DNA of 64,000 nt from Propionispora vibrioides. GTDB taxonomy: Bacteria > Bacillota > Negativicutes > Propionisporales > Propionisporaceae. The stretch spans positions 1-64,000 of the forward strand of contig NZ_FODY01000016.1 in the NCBI RefSeq assembly GCF_900110485.1, written 5' to 3'. The notes beneath the pieces were generated by a model. That model was not told where the DNA came from, ran no database searches, and saw nothing but the letters and a program-made list of their open reading frames with translations. This document shows positions 45,973 to 55,182 of the stretch, piece after piece (positions within the stretch are counted from its first letter, which is position 1; each line of letters opens with the position of its first letter). The translations under genes were made by a program, and so were the position numbers.

Positions 45973-46848
45973 TTAAATAGCCGCCGCCTTCCCCCGCACT
46001 TCACCTGTCTCCAGGGCCAGCAAATGATCAGCCCATTTGGCTGCCCACTCGCGCAGTTCCGAAGTGTCTAACGGTGACGGAACTTTCGATTCCGTAGTAT
46101 CAATGATTTTCTGGGCCAGTTTCCCATAAATCTTGGCCTGCTCGGAATTAGGCGCGGCTTCTACCGCCGTCTTACCCTGCAGCTCGGCCTGGGTTACTGT
46201 TACCGAACGGGGAATATACTCTACAACCCGCGTTTGGGTTCGATCAACAAAATCATCGACAATATCCTTGGCATAGGGCGCATTAATCGAATTGGCAATT
46301 AAACCACCCAGCAGGGCGCCGCCCGAATTGGAGTACTTTTTAATCCCCTTGAACAGATTGTTGGCGGCATACACGGCCATGAAATCGGCCGACGATACAG
46401 TAAACACGTGCTCGGCAATACCCTCGCGGATGGGAACGGCAAAGCCGCCGCATACTACGTCACCGAGAACATCATAGATAATCACGTCTAAGTCAAGTTC
46501 CTCATATACCTTCAGTTGTTTTAAAAGCTGTACGGCGGTAATGATACCGCGTCCGGCACAGCCCACTCCCGGCGCCGGGCCGCCGGCCTCCACGCAATAG
46601 ATGCCGTTAAACCCTTTAAAAATAACATCCTCCGCCTTTACCTGCGTTTTTTCCCGCAAAGTATCCAGCACAGTGGGGATGTACGTACCGCCCCGCAACG
46701 TATTGGTCGAATCAGCCTTCGGGTCGCAGCCGAACTGCATAACCTTTAGTCCCAGCTTGGACAATGCCGCGCTGATATTGGAAGTGGTGGTTGATTTACC
46801 AATTCCGCCTTTGCCATAAATAGCAATCTGCTTAATCTTTTTACTCAT
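45973..46848 (-). CDS. nifH: NifH-like nitrogenase reductase
   Basis: 291 residues. Walker [10 protein letters not shown] (12-20), the 4Fe-4S ligands C97 (GVGCAGRG) and C133 ([12 protein letters not shown]), and [10 protein letters not shown] are all present. It is the ATP-driven electron donor to component-1 proteins. It is the only NifH in the window and probably serves all three D-K pairs. In mar loci the gene is called marH. Its leader has attenuator copy 9 and a sigma-A promoter; nifB follows beyond a MITE and attenuator copy 8. Confidence 0.93.
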   Translation of the reverse strand: MSKKIKQIAIYGKGGIGKSTTTSNISAALSKLGLKVMQFGCDPKADSTNTLRGGTYIPTVLDTLREKTQVKAEDVIFKGFNGIYCVEAGGPAPGVGCAGRGIITAVQLLKQLKVYEELDLDVIIYDVLGDVVCGGFAVPIREGIAEHVFTVSSADFMAVYAANNLFKGIKKYSNSGGALLGGLIANSINAPYAKDIVDDFVDRTQTRVVEYIPRSVTVTQAELQGKTAVEAAPNSEQAKIYGKLAQKIIDTTESKVPSPLDTSELREWAAKWADHLLALETGEVRGKAAAI

Positions 46849-46933
46849 CTTTTATCCCCCTGTGTTTTTAAAATTTAGAACCCGGCTAATGCGCGGATTT
46901 TATGCCTATCAGAAGTTTTATTTCCGATAAACC

Positions 46934-46998
46934 AAAAAAGACCAGAAGAACATTTCCGCAGAAATGCCTCTGGCCTTTAGCTTGATAACTAATCAGCA
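46934..46998 (-). promoter_or_regulatory. UGR/AG attenuator, copy 9 (nifH leader)
   Basis: GC-UGA-UUAG-uuaucaag-CUAA-AG-GC followed by the stem GGCCAGAGGCAUUUC with its imperfect complement and UUUUUU. The inner stem UUAG/CUAA replaces UCAG/CUGA, a compensated change. Confidence 0.75.
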
Positions 46999-47028
46999 TA
47001 TGAATATTAAATAATAGCTCTTTTGTTT

Positions 47029-47056
47029 ATTATACTCAAAAGTTTTTAAAATGCAA
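47029..47056 (-). promoter_or_regulatory. Sigma-A promoter of nifH
   Basis: TTGCAT (47056-47051), 16-base spacer, TATAAT (47034-47029) on the minus strand. Confidence 0.65.
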
Positions 47057-47104
47057 GCATTTTTTTCAAAAAATAGTGTTTAGTGTAAAAAATGGGTAAT
47101 ACAG

Positions 47105-47521
47105 TTATATTCCATCACCATGGACTCCTTCCACCTCATGAACACGCCGTTTTTCAGTTTTTTCAATTTGTTCTACTTTGCCGTTGGCAAAACGAATAAC
47201 CAGTTGTCCATACTGGATTTTTTGCAGTTCGGTAACAATCTGTGCCTGCAGCGGATGAACGGATACGGGCTTGCCATACTTTACGTAGCCGGCTTCCCGG
47301 CTTTTATTGGTAATGATATATTTCTCTGTTTTTTCAATTTTGACAACATAGCCGTCCTGTATCGTCAAAATCAAATAGCCGTTTTCCGCGGAAAACAAAA
47401 AATGATTCACGATCTCCAGTACCTGATTCTGAAGCTGCCTGCCCAAGGTATTTTTTCCCGGGCTGCGCGCACTGCGCACTTCGGCTGTAATATTTTTTCT
47501 GGCAGTAGGATGATCTGACAT
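47105..47521 (-). CDS. Double YezD-like (DUF2292) protein
   Basis: 138 residues with two DUF2292 units. Unit 1 (about 40-75) reads GYLILTIQDGYVVKIEKTEK, unit 2 (about 95-130) reads GQLVIRFANGKVEQIEKTEKRR, followed by the GVHGDGI tail shared with the 68-residue paralogue at 18757-18963. The first 30 residues are basic and polar. Function is unknown. Two attenuator copies in its leader place it in the same regulon as nifH and nifB. The ATG has an AAGGAGGAG ribosome site. Confidence 0.82.
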   Translation of the reverse strand: MSDHPTARKNITAEVRSARSPGKNTLGRQLQNQVLEIVNHFLFSAENGYLILTIQDGYVVKIEKTEKYIITNKSREAGYVKYGKPVSVHPLQAQIVTELQKIQYGQLVIRFANGKVEQIEKTEKRRVHEVEGVHGDGI

Positions 47522-47544
47522 ATAACTCCTCCTTGATTAACATA

Positions 47545-47603
47545 CTTAGGGCTAAGGGCACAGATATTTCCCTCGCGCCTTCAGTTAAATTCCTGATCAG
47601 CCG
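47545..47603 (-). promoter_or_regulatory. UGR/AG attenuator, copy 10 (degenerate, DUF2292 leader)
   Basis: GGC-UGA-UCAG-gaauuuaa-CUGA-AG-GC is intact, but the following stem is imperfect and has no U run. It may be decayed or act in another way. Confidence 0.55.
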
Positions 47604-47633
47604 CGCCATTGACAAGCGTAGTCGATGAAAAAC

Positions 47634-47696
47634 AAAAAAGACCAAAAGATTTTCCCCTGGGAAAAAACTTTTAGCCTTCAGTTTTTCTGATTAGCT
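47634..47696 (-). promoter_or_regulatory. UGR/AG attenuator, copy 11 (DUF2292 leader)
   Basis: AGC-UAA-UCAG-aaaaa-CUGA-AG-GCU followed by the stem GGCUAAAAGUUUUUUCCC with its complement and UUUUUU. UAA replaces UGA in the internal loop. Confidence 0.78.
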
Positions 47697-47715
47697 TATT
47701 CTTTTATTGAGTTAA

Positions 47716-47744
47716 ATTATAGCAAGTTCCCTGCGCTACGTCAA
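47716..47744 (-). promoter_or_regulatory. Sigma-A promoter of the double DUF2292 gene
   Basis: TTGACG (47744-47739), 17-base spacer, TATAAT (47721-47716) on the minus strand, with the expected start about 12 bases before copy 11. Confidence 0.8.
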
Positions 47745-47886
47745 TACGGTTGTAATAAGATGCATTTACTTTTTTTACCTGCCTATATAAAAATTTATTA
47801 GTTCTTTGGCTTGAATGCTTGCGGGAAATATGCTACGATTCAACCACTATTATTTGCAAAGTATACCCCTTCGGATGGTGATAAAT

Positions 47887-49254
47887 ATGTTTGACCTGGT
47901 GCTTGCCAACGGCATTCTTATTGACCCGGAGAAGCTGATCCGTTTTACCGGCCATATCGGCATTAGCGGCGGAAAAATCACTGCGATCAGCAAAACCGAA
48001 CTTCCAGGTGTCCGGCAATTGGATATAACGGGCAAAATCGTCTGCCCCGGTTTTATTGATATTCACGGTCATGTGGAACTGGACGCCTACTGCGGCGAGT
48101 TGTCGCTGCGACAGGGAATTACCACAACGGTGGGCGGCAACTGCGGCTTTAGTCCTTTGGATATTAACGGCTTTTTCGCCAAACAGGAAAAAGACGGCTT
48201 TATTGTCAACCAAGCCGAACTAATCGGCCACTCCTTCAGCCTCCGGGATAAAGTGGGCATCAAAGATCCCATGCAGCCGGCCACGACAGAGCAACTGGCC
48301 AAAATGGAATATCTGGTGGAAGAAGCTTTTGAAGCGGGGGCCTGCGGCCTGTCACTGGGCCTGGCTTATGCACCGGGCAGCTCGGACGAGGAAGTGTCCC
48401 GCTTAAGCAGACTGGCCGCCCGCTACGGCCGGATCGTCGCCGTTGATACCCGGATGGCTACCGGGATTGATATGTATTCCCTGGTAGAAGCCGTCAATAT
48501 AGCCCGTCATACCGGCGCCCGGGTCCAAATCTCCCATCTGGTCTATCAATACGGCACCGGCATGATGGAAGAGGCGCTGGCGGTTATCAACCGGGCCCGC
48601 GCCGACGGCCTGGATGTCCGCTTCGACAGTGGGATGTACACCCAATGGGCCACCCATATCGGCGCCGCCCTGTTCCAGGAAGACTATATCCGGGACAACG
48701 GCTGGGACCTGCAGGATATCGTCGCCATCACCGGCCCGTATAACGGACAGCGGCTGACGCCAGCCTTGTATCACGAACTGCGCACCCAGGCGCCGCATAC
48801 GGCAGTGGTTGTGCTCACCGGCATCGAAGAGGAAATTTATCTGGCCCTGACCCACTCCTTTGCCATGCCGTCTACCGATACCGGCGCTTATGCCCCCGGC
48901 GAGGGACACCCGCAAATCGCCGGCAGTTTTCCTCGCTATTTTAAGAAGATGGTGGCCGAACGGTATGAGTTGACGCTCATGGAAGCAGTTCGCAAGGCTA
49001 CCCTGCTGCCGGCCGAAACGCTGGGACTTCATACCAAGGGCCGCCTGCGGGAAGATATGGACGCCGACCTTGTCGTTTTCGACATAAAAACCTTGATCGA
49101 CAAGGCCGATTTCGGTCTGCCCGACGTTCCGCCCGAAGGAATCGAATATGTCTTCCTCAACGGCAGGCTGGCCCTGGATCACGGGGTCATCCGGGATGCC
49201 AAGGCCGGTCAGGCTGCCCGCTGCATCAAACCGGTATACGACTATCAGATTTAA
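47887..49254 (+). CDS. N-acyl-D-amino-acid deacylase-type amidohydrolase
   Basis: 455 residues from the ATG at 47887 (GGTGAT before it); longer in-frame starts lack a site. D-aminoacylase branch of the amidohydrolase superfamily: PGFIDIHGHVELDAY with the metal-binding HGH, TTTVGGNCGFSP (Cys ligand typical of D-aminoacylases), VQISHLVYQYGTG and the C-terminal PAETLGLHTKGRLREDMDADLVVFD. It hydrolyses N-acyl-D-amino acids or related amides in the cytoplasm. Substrate is unknown. No attenuator is seen in front. Confidence 0.88.
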   Translation: MFDLVLANGILIDPEKLIRFTGHIGISGGKITAISKTELPGVRQLDITGKIVCPGFIDIHGHVELDAYCGELSLRQGITTTVGGNCGFSPLDINGFFAKQEKDGFIVNQAELIGHSFSLRDKVGIKDPMQPATTEQLAKMEYLVEEAFEAGACGLSLGLAYAPGSSDEEVSRLSRLAARYGRIVAVDTRMATGIDMYSLVEAVNIARHTGARVQISHLVYQYGTGMMEEALAVINRARADGLDVRFDSGMYTQWATHIGAALFQEDYIRDNGWDLQDIVAITGPYNGQRLTPALYHELRTQAPHTAVVVLTGIEEEIYLALTHSFAMPSTDTGAYAPGEGHPQIAGSFPRYFKKMVAERYELTLMEAVRKATLLPAETLGLHTKGRLREDMDADLVVFDIKTLIDKADFGLPDVPPEGIEYVFLNGRLALDHGVIRDAKAGQAARCIKPVYDYQI

Positions 49255-49265
49255 AACCGAAAAAC

Positions 49266-49315
49266 AAAGGCTTTTGCCAAGTCCCCGCGGACCTAGGCAA
49301 AAGCCTTTATTTTTA
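49266..49315. terminator. Bidirectional terminator between amidohydrolase and ECF gene
   Basis: AAAGGCTTTTGCC and its complement enclose an 18-base GC-rich loop; ATTTTT follows on the plus strand and TTTGTTTTT on the minus strand. Confidence 0.85.
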
Positions 49316-49858
49316 CTTGTTAGTGGAAAGCACAGTGCCTTGCTGCGCTGGTGCAGCCACATATTTTTGCAGTTTTTTCACCGCCGGCAGGGCGACAACC
49401 GCCGCCACACCGATCTGCACCAAATTACCGGGGACGGAGGTCAGCGGCGCCACCCAGTTGCCGTAAATAATTCCCTCGGCGCCGTAATAGCCAACCACTT
49501 TGATCAGGCAAGCGGCGATCAGCGCCAGAAAATAAGCCTTCATAGTCCGGTTCCGTTCGGCGATAGCGCCAACGGTATATCCCATCAGACCGACAATCAG
49601 CAGGGTAAAGGGAGCCCACAGAAACCAGCCGCCCACTACATCAAACAGAGCCATACCGATGCCACCGGCCAAAGCGCCGGTCCAACGGCCGTAAAGAATG
49701 GCGAAAATAAAAAGCGGCACATTTCCCAAATGAATCAGTCCGCCGTTGGCGGCAATGGGAAGACGAAGATTAACAAAGGATGTACAAATAAATACGAGAG
49801 CAATACCTAACGCGGCATAGGCCAGTTGTTTTGTCTGGCTGAACGCTTGTTGTTTCAT
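49313..49858 (-). CDS. ECF transporter S component (probably vitamin B6)
   Basis: 181 residues from the ATG at 49858 (AGGAAGG site). About six hydrophobic helices and the pattern of ECF S components: YAALGIALVFICTSFV with small residues in helix 1, then GGLIHLGNVPLFIFAILYGRWTGALAGGIGMALFDV. Such proteins bind a vitamin and dock on the shared EcfAAT module. It follows pdxK and a divergent MocR regulator, so pyridoxine or pyridoxal is the most likely ligand; specificity is inferred from neighbours only. Confidence 0.82.
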   Translation of the reverse strand: MKQQAFSQTKQLAYAALGIALVFICTSFVNLRLPIAANGGLIHLGNVPLFIFAILYGRWTGALAGGIGMALFDVVGGWFLWAPFTLLIVGLMGYTVGAIAERNRTMKAYFLALIAACLIKVVGYYGAEGIIYGNWVAPLTSVPGNLVQIGVAAVVALPAVKKLQKYVAAPAQQGTVLSTNK

Positions 49859-50000
49859 ACTTTTTCCTTCCTTTCCTATAGCCATGGCAGCCTGCCTGTA
49901 TAGGCTTACTAAACAGAAAAGGCTGTCACCAAAATAGCATAACGTCCTTTTGGCATTGCCCCAAAAGGACCAAAAAGGCTAGGCCTACCTCCAAAATACT

Positions 50001-50100
50001 TGAAAAATTTCCGGCTTACTAAAATCCGTAAACTCGCTTCGCTCAAACAACTACCCAAAGGGCACAGGCGGATTTCTTAACGTAAGCCAAAAATTTTTCA
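50001..50100. repeat. 100-bp inverted-repeat element
   Basis: Ends 50001-50019 and 50082-50100 are inverted copies over 19 bases (core GGCTTAC), with a second inner pair (AAATCCG/CGGATTT). No ORF. It lies in the pdxK-to-ECF spacer together with a small GTCCTTTTGG hairpin at 49946-49972. Confidence 0.55.
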
Positions 50101-50197
50101 TCCTGCGGAACGTATTTTTCCGGAAAGGCCGAACGGGGAACGAACAGGCTACCGAAACTTTTTTATTGAAACAGGCTCTTTTCTGCCGGTCGCTCCT

Positions 50198-51004
50198 TTA
50201 TTTCAGACGGTGAGCCGCGTGATAGGTCGGCCCGACATATTGATTGAGCGGGAACGAGTGCTCGATCGCCTTCGTGATAAAGGCTTTCGCCTGGCGTACG
50301 GCGGCAGGGACATCAAGGCCCTTGGCGAGGCCGGCGGTAATGGCCGATCCATAGGTGCAGCCGGCACCGTGCGTATAGGCCTGCTTAAATAGCGGTGATT
50401 CCAGCGTTTCAAAGCGGTTGCCGTCATACAGCACATCCACCGCCGTGTCCAAGCCGGACTTGGCGCCGCCTTTGATCAAAACATAACGGGGTCCCAGCTT
50501 GTGAATCGCCTCGGCAGCAGCCTTCATCTCCTCAATAGACTGGATATGTTTGATGCCGCTTAACTGGCCTGCTTCAAAAATATTAGGAGTAATAATGGCT
50601 GCCCGGGGAGCCAGCTCCTCACGGATGCTGACGGCCGCTTCCGGGTGCAACACCTCGTCAGTGCCCTTGCAGACAAGCACCGGATCAATGACTACATTTT
50701 TAACCGAATACTGGTCAATCTTGCGCGCTACCAGCGCGATGACCTCGCTGCTGGCCAGCATGCCTGTTTTCAGCGCATCCACGCCGATACCGGCCAGTAC
50801 GGTTTCCATTTGAGCTTCCAATACCTCCAGCGGCAAGGGATACACATCGTGAGCCCAGCCGTTATGGGGATTTTGTGCTACAATGACGGTGATCGCCGTC
50901 ATTCCGTATACGCCCAGTTCCTGCATGGTCTTCAAGTCGGCCTGCAAGCCGGCGCCGCCGCTTGTATCCGAACCGGCTACTGCCAGTGCTTTATAAATAG
51001 TCAT
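50198..51004 (-). CDS. pdxK: Pyridoxal/pyridoxine kinase (ThiD-fold)
   Basis: 268 residues from the ATG at 51004 (AGGAGG). ThiD/PdxK2 family ribokinase fold: ALAVAGSDTSGGAGLQADLKTM at the start, PNIFEAGQLSG, VLIKGGAKSG and the anion-hole motif THGAGCTYGSAITAGLA with the catalytic Asp place occupied by Cys in GAGCTYGS. This Cys form is common in the PdxK branch that also phosphorylates hydroxymethylpyrimidine. The divergent MocR/PdxR-type regulator supports a vitamin B6 salvage role, useful for the many PLP enzymes of this island. Confidence 0.85.
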   Translation of the reverse strand: MTIYKALAVAGSDTSGGAGLQADLKTMQELGVYGMTAITVIVAQNPHNGWAHDVYPLPLEVLEAQMETVLAGIGVDALKTGMLASSEVIALVARKIDQYSVKNVVIDPVLVCKGTDEVLHPEAAVSIREELAPRAAIITPNIFEAGQLSGIKHIQSIEEMKAAAEAIHKLGPRYVLIKGGAKSGLDTAVDVLYDGNRFETLESPLFKQAYTHGAGCTYGSAITAGLAKGLDVPAAVRQAKAFITKAIEHSFPLNQYVGPTYHAAHRLK

Positions 51005-51073
51005 AGAAATCAATGCCTCCTGTATTTAAAAAATAACATGTATAGTATAAAATATATTTGTTCCCTTTAAAAT

Positions 51074-51103
51074 ATACAGTTTTATATTTTTTAATAGGTA
51101 CAG
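51074..51103. promoter_or_regulatory. Candidate MocR/PdxR operator
   Basis: Two direct repeats (ATACAGTTTT at 51074 and GTACAGTTTT at 51098) spaced 24 bases apart, in the AT-rich 117-base region between pdxK and the regulator gene. Direct repeats are the usual binding sites of MocR/PdxR proteins. Confidence 0.4.
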
Positions 51104-51127
51104 TTTTTTTTATAAAGGAGTTTGACT

Positions 51128-52561
51128 ATGGATTTACTATTACTTGATCCTACCTTGCCCGAACCGCTGTACATCCAGCTATATCAGCAATTTCGGCGTC
51201 AAATTGAACAGGGGAGCCTTAGCGCCGGCGAGAAGCTGCCCTCCATCCGCAGTCTGGCCCGGCAACTCACCATCAGCAAAATCACGGTGGAAAAAGCCTA
51301 TCTGCAGCTTATGAGCGAAGGCTATATTGAAAATGGCAACCGCTCCCGCTATACTGTCAGTCCTTTTGAACCCAGCGTAGCACCACCGGTCGCCAAGAAT
51401 CCCCTGCCGGCCGCCCGGATCGTCAGTCCGCCGCCTGCACCGCCCATCCGCTATGACTTCGCCAGCGGTGAAATGGACGGCAACGGCTTTAACTTTCCCT
51501 TGTGGAAACGGTATATCAATAAAGTATTCGCCCGCCCTGACCAGTTAACCGGCTACGGCCATTACCAGGGAGAATTGGAGCTTAGACAGGAGCTGGCCCG
51601 TTATCTGCAAAGCTCCCGCGGCGTAGCAGCCCATCCGGAGCAAATTGTGATCGGCGCCGGTGTGCAAAATCTGCTCCATATGCTTTGCAGTCTTTTGAAA
51701 CCGGAGCATACCAGCATCGCTTTCGAGGAACCGGGCTTTAAAAACGGCCGGCGCATTTTCGCGGACAATTCCTTCACTATTATTCCCGTCGGCATGAACG
51801 CGGACGGCCTGAATATGCAGGAGCTGCAAACCAGCCAGACCCGGCTGGTTTACTTAAGTCCGTCCCACCAATTTCCCACCGGTTATATCATGCCTATCGG
51901 CCAACGCCACCGCCTCCTGGCCTGGGCTAAAACCGCCCAAGGGACGATTATTGAAGACGATTACGACAGCGAATTCCGCTATTTCGGCCGGCCCATTCCG
52001 GCACTGCAGGGACTGGACCGGGATGGCTCCGTTATCTATGTAGGCTCCCTGTCCAAACTTATTCCCCCCTCCATCCGTATCAGCTATATGGTACTGCCGC
52101 CGCGCCTGCTCTATCTGTATCAAAAGAACTCCGCCCTGTATAACCAATCGGCTTCCACCCTGGAACAGCTTGCTCTGGCTGCTTTTATGGCGGACGGGCA
52201 TTTTGAACGGCAAATCCGGCGACTGCGCAAGCTGTATCAGGAAAAGAGTCTGCTCTTTTATGAGACCATCCAGCGCTGCCTGGGTGACCGGGCCACAATT
52301 AATATGACCGATTCCGGTCTTCACACGATTTTGAACCTCCAGACGACCTTATCCACCGGAGAGTTGGTGACCCGCGCCCGCCAGCAAGGCTGCCGCGTAG
52401 TCCCGATTGAAGAATATTACTGGGAGAATCCGCCCGGCAAGCTGCCGCAAATCATTTTATATTTTTCCAAAATACCCAGGCAGGAAATTCAGCCAGCCAT
52501 TGAACTACTTAGATCTGCCTGGTTTGACAAAGTACTAGACATTCCGCCCCATATACAATAA
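51128..52561 (+). CDS. MocR/PdxR-family regulator (GntR HTH fused to aminotransferase)
   Basis: 477 residues if started at the ATG 51128 (AAGGAG); the frame also opens at 51122, giving 479. Residues 1-75 are a GntR-type winged helix (GSLSAGEKLPSIRSLARQLTISKITVEKAYLQL). Residues 110-470 are a fold-type I aminotransferase-like domain with EDDYDSEFRY and the PLP lysine in GSLSKLIPPSIRISYMV. Such proteins sense PLP and control vitamin B6 genes or GABA genes. It is divergent from pdxK, which makes a PdxR role likely. Confidence 0.88.
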   Translation: MDLLLLDPTLPEPLYIQLYQQFRRQIEQGSLSAGEKLPSIRSLARQLTISKITVEKAYLQLMSEGYIENGNRSRYTVSPFEPSVAPPVAKNPLPAARIVSPPPAPPIRYDFASGEMDGNGFNFPLWKRYINKVFARPDQLTGYGHYQGELELRQELARYLQSSRGVAAHPEQIVIGAGVQNLLHMLCSLLKPEHTSIAFEEPGFKNGRRIFADNSFTIIPVGMNADGLNMQELQTSQTRLVYLSPSHQFPTGYIMPIGQRHRLLAWAKTAQGTIIEDDYDSEFRYFGRPIPALQGLDRDGSVIYVGSLSKLIPPSIRISYMVLPPRLLYLYQKNSALYNQSASTLEQLALAAFMADGHFERQIRRLRKLYQEKSLLFYETIQRCLGDRATINMTDSGLHTILNLQTTLSTGELVTRARQQGCRVVPIEEYYWENPPGKLPQIILYFSKIPRQEIQPAIELLRSAWFDKVLDIPPHIQ

Positions 52562-52730
52562 GATGGTTCTAAGGATCGCTGGTTTTATCAACATTTACCA
52601 AGCGGCCACACTACCGGAACAAGCCGCGAGTCTGCGGCATACACTGTACCGAATGGCCTTTCTCTTATGATGTTTTTTCAGATACCCTTTCTATTCTTTA
52701 TAACATTAGAACTACGGCCGGAGTTTAAGG

Positions 52731-52912
52731 AACCGCTGAACGCGCAAGGCGATAAATCAGCAGTCCTTTAGGGTGTGTCTTCAAGCTATCCGAAACGTCC
52801 CCTGCGGCGCTTTTGTGCCATACTTCGTTAACATGTTTTGAGATAGGGGCCACTATTCCCGCAACATGTTGCCTCGTCTGGCGCCAAAATCACTCGCCAT
52901 GGATCATTCCGT
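52731..52912. repeat. Diverged relative of the 168-bp MITE
   Basis: The left end GGAACCGCTGA and the interior blocks (GATAGGGGCCACTATTCCCGC, then a CTCGCCA end) match the order of blocks in copies A and B. The right end is worn. The whole stretch 52562-52963 has no gene. Confidence 0.45.
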
Positions 52913-52963
52913 TAGTTTGAAAATACGCCCTTATGAAATTGAATAGTAGGATGTGAATCTGTA

Positions 52964-54184
52964 ATGAAAATTTTTGTGGCCAGACAGCCGATTTTTGATA
53001 AGAAGGAAAATGTTGTCGCCTACGAATTGCTGTTCCGTTCAGGAAATTCCCCCGTCTATGACGGTGAAGATGATGATACAGCAACAGCTTCCGTTATTTC
53101 CGGCGCCTTCCTGCTGCTGGGCATGGATAAAGCAACCGGAAAAAAACCGGCTTTTGTCAACTTTACCCGCAACAGCTTAAAAAAACTGGCCCGCCAGATT
53201 CCGCCCCATTCCATTGTTCTTGAGATATTAGAAACCGTTGAACCTGATGAAGAACTGCTCAGCCTGTGCAGACAACTTAAGCGCTGTGGCTATACACTTG
53301 CTTTAGACGACTTTATTTTTGACGAAAAATACTGCGACCTGCTTACCCTGGCAGACATCATCAAAGTAGATTTTATTCTGACCACCGGTAAAGAGCGAAG
53401 TGAAATCATCCGACGCGTCAACAACCCCAAGGTTAAGTTTCTGGCAGAAAAGGTGGAAACCAGAGCCGAGTTTGAAGAAGCCGTAGCCTTGGGCTATACT
53501 TACTTCCAGGGTTATTTTTTCAGCAAACCTGAGGTACTGTCCGGCGAGGACGTGCCCAGCTACAAAACACAGTATATGCGCATCTTACACGAACTGGGCC
53601 GTCCCGATATGGATTTTCAGCGGATGGAACAAATCATCAAGCACGACGTGGCCTTTTCCTTTAAGCTGTTAAAATATATCAATTCTTCCTACTTCGGCTT
53701 CAAGAAGACCGTCGACTCGGTCAGGCAGGCGCTCGTCCTGCTGGGAGCGCAGCAAATCCGTCAATGGCTCTTTTTGCTGATTTTGCGTGAACTGGGCAAG
53801 GACAGGCCGGAAGAAATCATGGTGTTATCCGTTATCCGGGCGAAATTCGGGGAAAACCTGGCCCGCAAAGCGAACCTGCCGCCCGATATGATCTCCCACG
53901 CTTTCACGATGGGCATGTTCTCCCTGCTGGACTGTTTTTTCCAGAGGCCACTGGACGAGGTTTTAGCCGAACTGCCAATTACTGAGGAAATCAAATTGGC
54001 TCTCGCCGGTTCCGATCATTCGCTGGGCATCATTTTTCGCCTTATTAGTGCTTATGAAAAAGGCGAATGGGAAGCGGTCTCTGCCTACGCAGCCCGCCTT
54101 CATATAAGCGAGTTGGAAATTCCCGACCTCTACCTGCAGACATTGCAATGGATTGAGACATATTTTGAGCAAACACGCTGGTAG
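52964..54184 (+). CDS. EAL-HDOD signalling protein
   Basis: 406 residues. N-terminal EAL domain (1-200) starting FVARQPIFDKKENVVAYELLFR, with the signature changed to LEILETV, but with LALDDFIFDE and the KVET lysine kept. The C-terminal HDOD domain (205-400) reads MEQIIKHDVAFSFKLLKYINSSYFG. Proteins of this layout (YuxH type) often do not cleave c-di-GMP and act as binding or scaffold proteins. The role here is unknown. Single-gene unit with a terminator. Confidence 0.9.
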   Translation: MKIFVARQPIFDKKENVVAYELLFRSGNSPVYDGEDDDTATASVISGAFLLLGMDKATGKKPAFVNFTRNSLKKLARQIPPHSIVLEILETVEPDEELLSLCRQLKRCGYTLALDDFIFDEKYCDLLTLADIIKVDFILTTGKERSEIIRRVNNPKVKFLAEKVETRAEFEEAVALGYTYFQGYFFSKPEVLSGEDVPSYKTQYMRILHELGRPDMDFQRMEQIIKHDVAFSFKLLKYINSSYFGFKKTVDSVRQALVLLGAQQIRQWLFLLILRELGKDRPEEIMVLSVIRAKFGENLARKANLPPDMISHAFTMGMFSLLDCFFQRPLDEVLAELPITEEIKLALAGSDHSLGIIFRLISAYEKGEWEAVSAYAARLHISELEIPDLYLQTLQWIETYFEQTRW

Positions 54185-54238
54185 CGGTTAGCCTGCTGCC
54201 AGCCTAATGCCACCAGCCCTTTTTCGTCCGCCTTATCG

Positions 54239-54286
54239 AAAAAGAGCCGCAATTTCCTTTCTGCTCGGAAACTGCGGCTCTTTTCT
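54239..54286. terminator. Bidirectional terminator between EAL-HDOD gene and metQ
   Basis: AAAAGAGCCGCA and its complement, T runs on both sides. Confidence 0.85.
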
Positions 54287-54325
54287 ATGTAAAAAAACAT
54301 CGTTGGAAAAGCTTATTTGGCTGGC

Positions 54326-55153
54326 TTAAAAAGCTGGAACTACAGCGACACCGTATTTATCCTGGATAAATTTCTTAACTTCCGGCGAAGTCAAAGCCTT
54401 ATCCAGCTTCTTAATTTCCTCGCGATTTTCTTCACCCTTTCTGACAACAACGACATTGGCATAAGGCGAATCAGCTTCTTCTCTAAACAAAGCACTCTTA
54501 GGATCAATTTTAGCCTCCAAAATCCAGTTAGTATTAATCACGGCGCCATCCACATCGGGCAGGCTCCGGGTCAACTGAGCGGCATCCACTTCAACAAAGT
54601 TCAGCTTTTTCGGGTTATCCACAATATCACGCGGTGTAGCCTTAAAATCCGGTATGTCTTCTTTCAATTTAATTAATCCGTTTTTCTGCAACAGGACTAA
54701 AGCCCGATATTCGTTAGAAGGATTATTAGGAATGGCGATTTGGGCTCCTTCTTTTAATTCACCGGTTGCTTTTACCTTTTGCGAATAAAATCCGATCGGC
54801 TCCACGTGCACTTTAGCCGTTACCGTAAATTGGTAGCCCTTTTCCTTACTTACCGAGTCCAGGTAAGGAACATGCTGAAAATAGTTGGCATCAATCTGCT
54901 TTTCCGCTAACGCCGGATTCAATTGTCCTTCATCATCCAGTACGACAACTTCCAAATCAACGCCATCTTTAGCTAAAGCCGGTTTGATAAAATTCAAAAT
55001 TTCAGCATGGGGTACCACCGCTGCCCCTACTTTAAGCACTTTTTTAGCCGGCTGGCTATTGGTTGCGGCACCTTCCTTATTGTTGCCGCAGCCGGCGACG
55101 GCTCCCATGGCCAAGACTAATAATGCCAAACCCAGAATAAGCTTCTTGTTCAT
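54326..55153 (-). CDS. metQ: Methionine ABC transporter binding lipoprotein MetQ
   Basis: 275 residues. Lipoprotein signal with lipobox VAGC (Cys about 22). NlpA/MetQ family: VLKVGAAVVPHAEILNFI, DANYFQHVPYLDS, IAIPNNPSNEYRALVLLQKNGLIKL and the C-terminal KALTSPEVKKFIQDKYGVAVVPAF. It captures D- or L-methionine for the MetI permease encoded 29 bases upstream. Control by tandem attenuators 12 and 13 fits a sulfur role. Confidence 0.93.
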   Translation of the reverse strand: MNKKLILGLALLVLAMGAVAGCGNNKEGAATNSQPAKKVLKVGAAVVPHAEILNFIKPALAKDGVDLEVVVLDDEGQLNPALAEKQIDANYFQHVPYLDSVSKEKGYQFTVTAKVHVEPIGFYSQKVKATGELKEGAQIAIPNNPSNEYRALVLLQKNGLIKLKEDIPDFKATPRDIVDNPKKLNFVEVDAAQLTRSLPDVDGAVINTNWILEAKIDPKSALFREEADSPYANVVVVRKGEENREEIKKLDKALTSPEVKKFIQDKYGVAVVPAF

Positions 55154-55182
55154 TTTTATCGACTCCTTTGTTATAGGTTAAC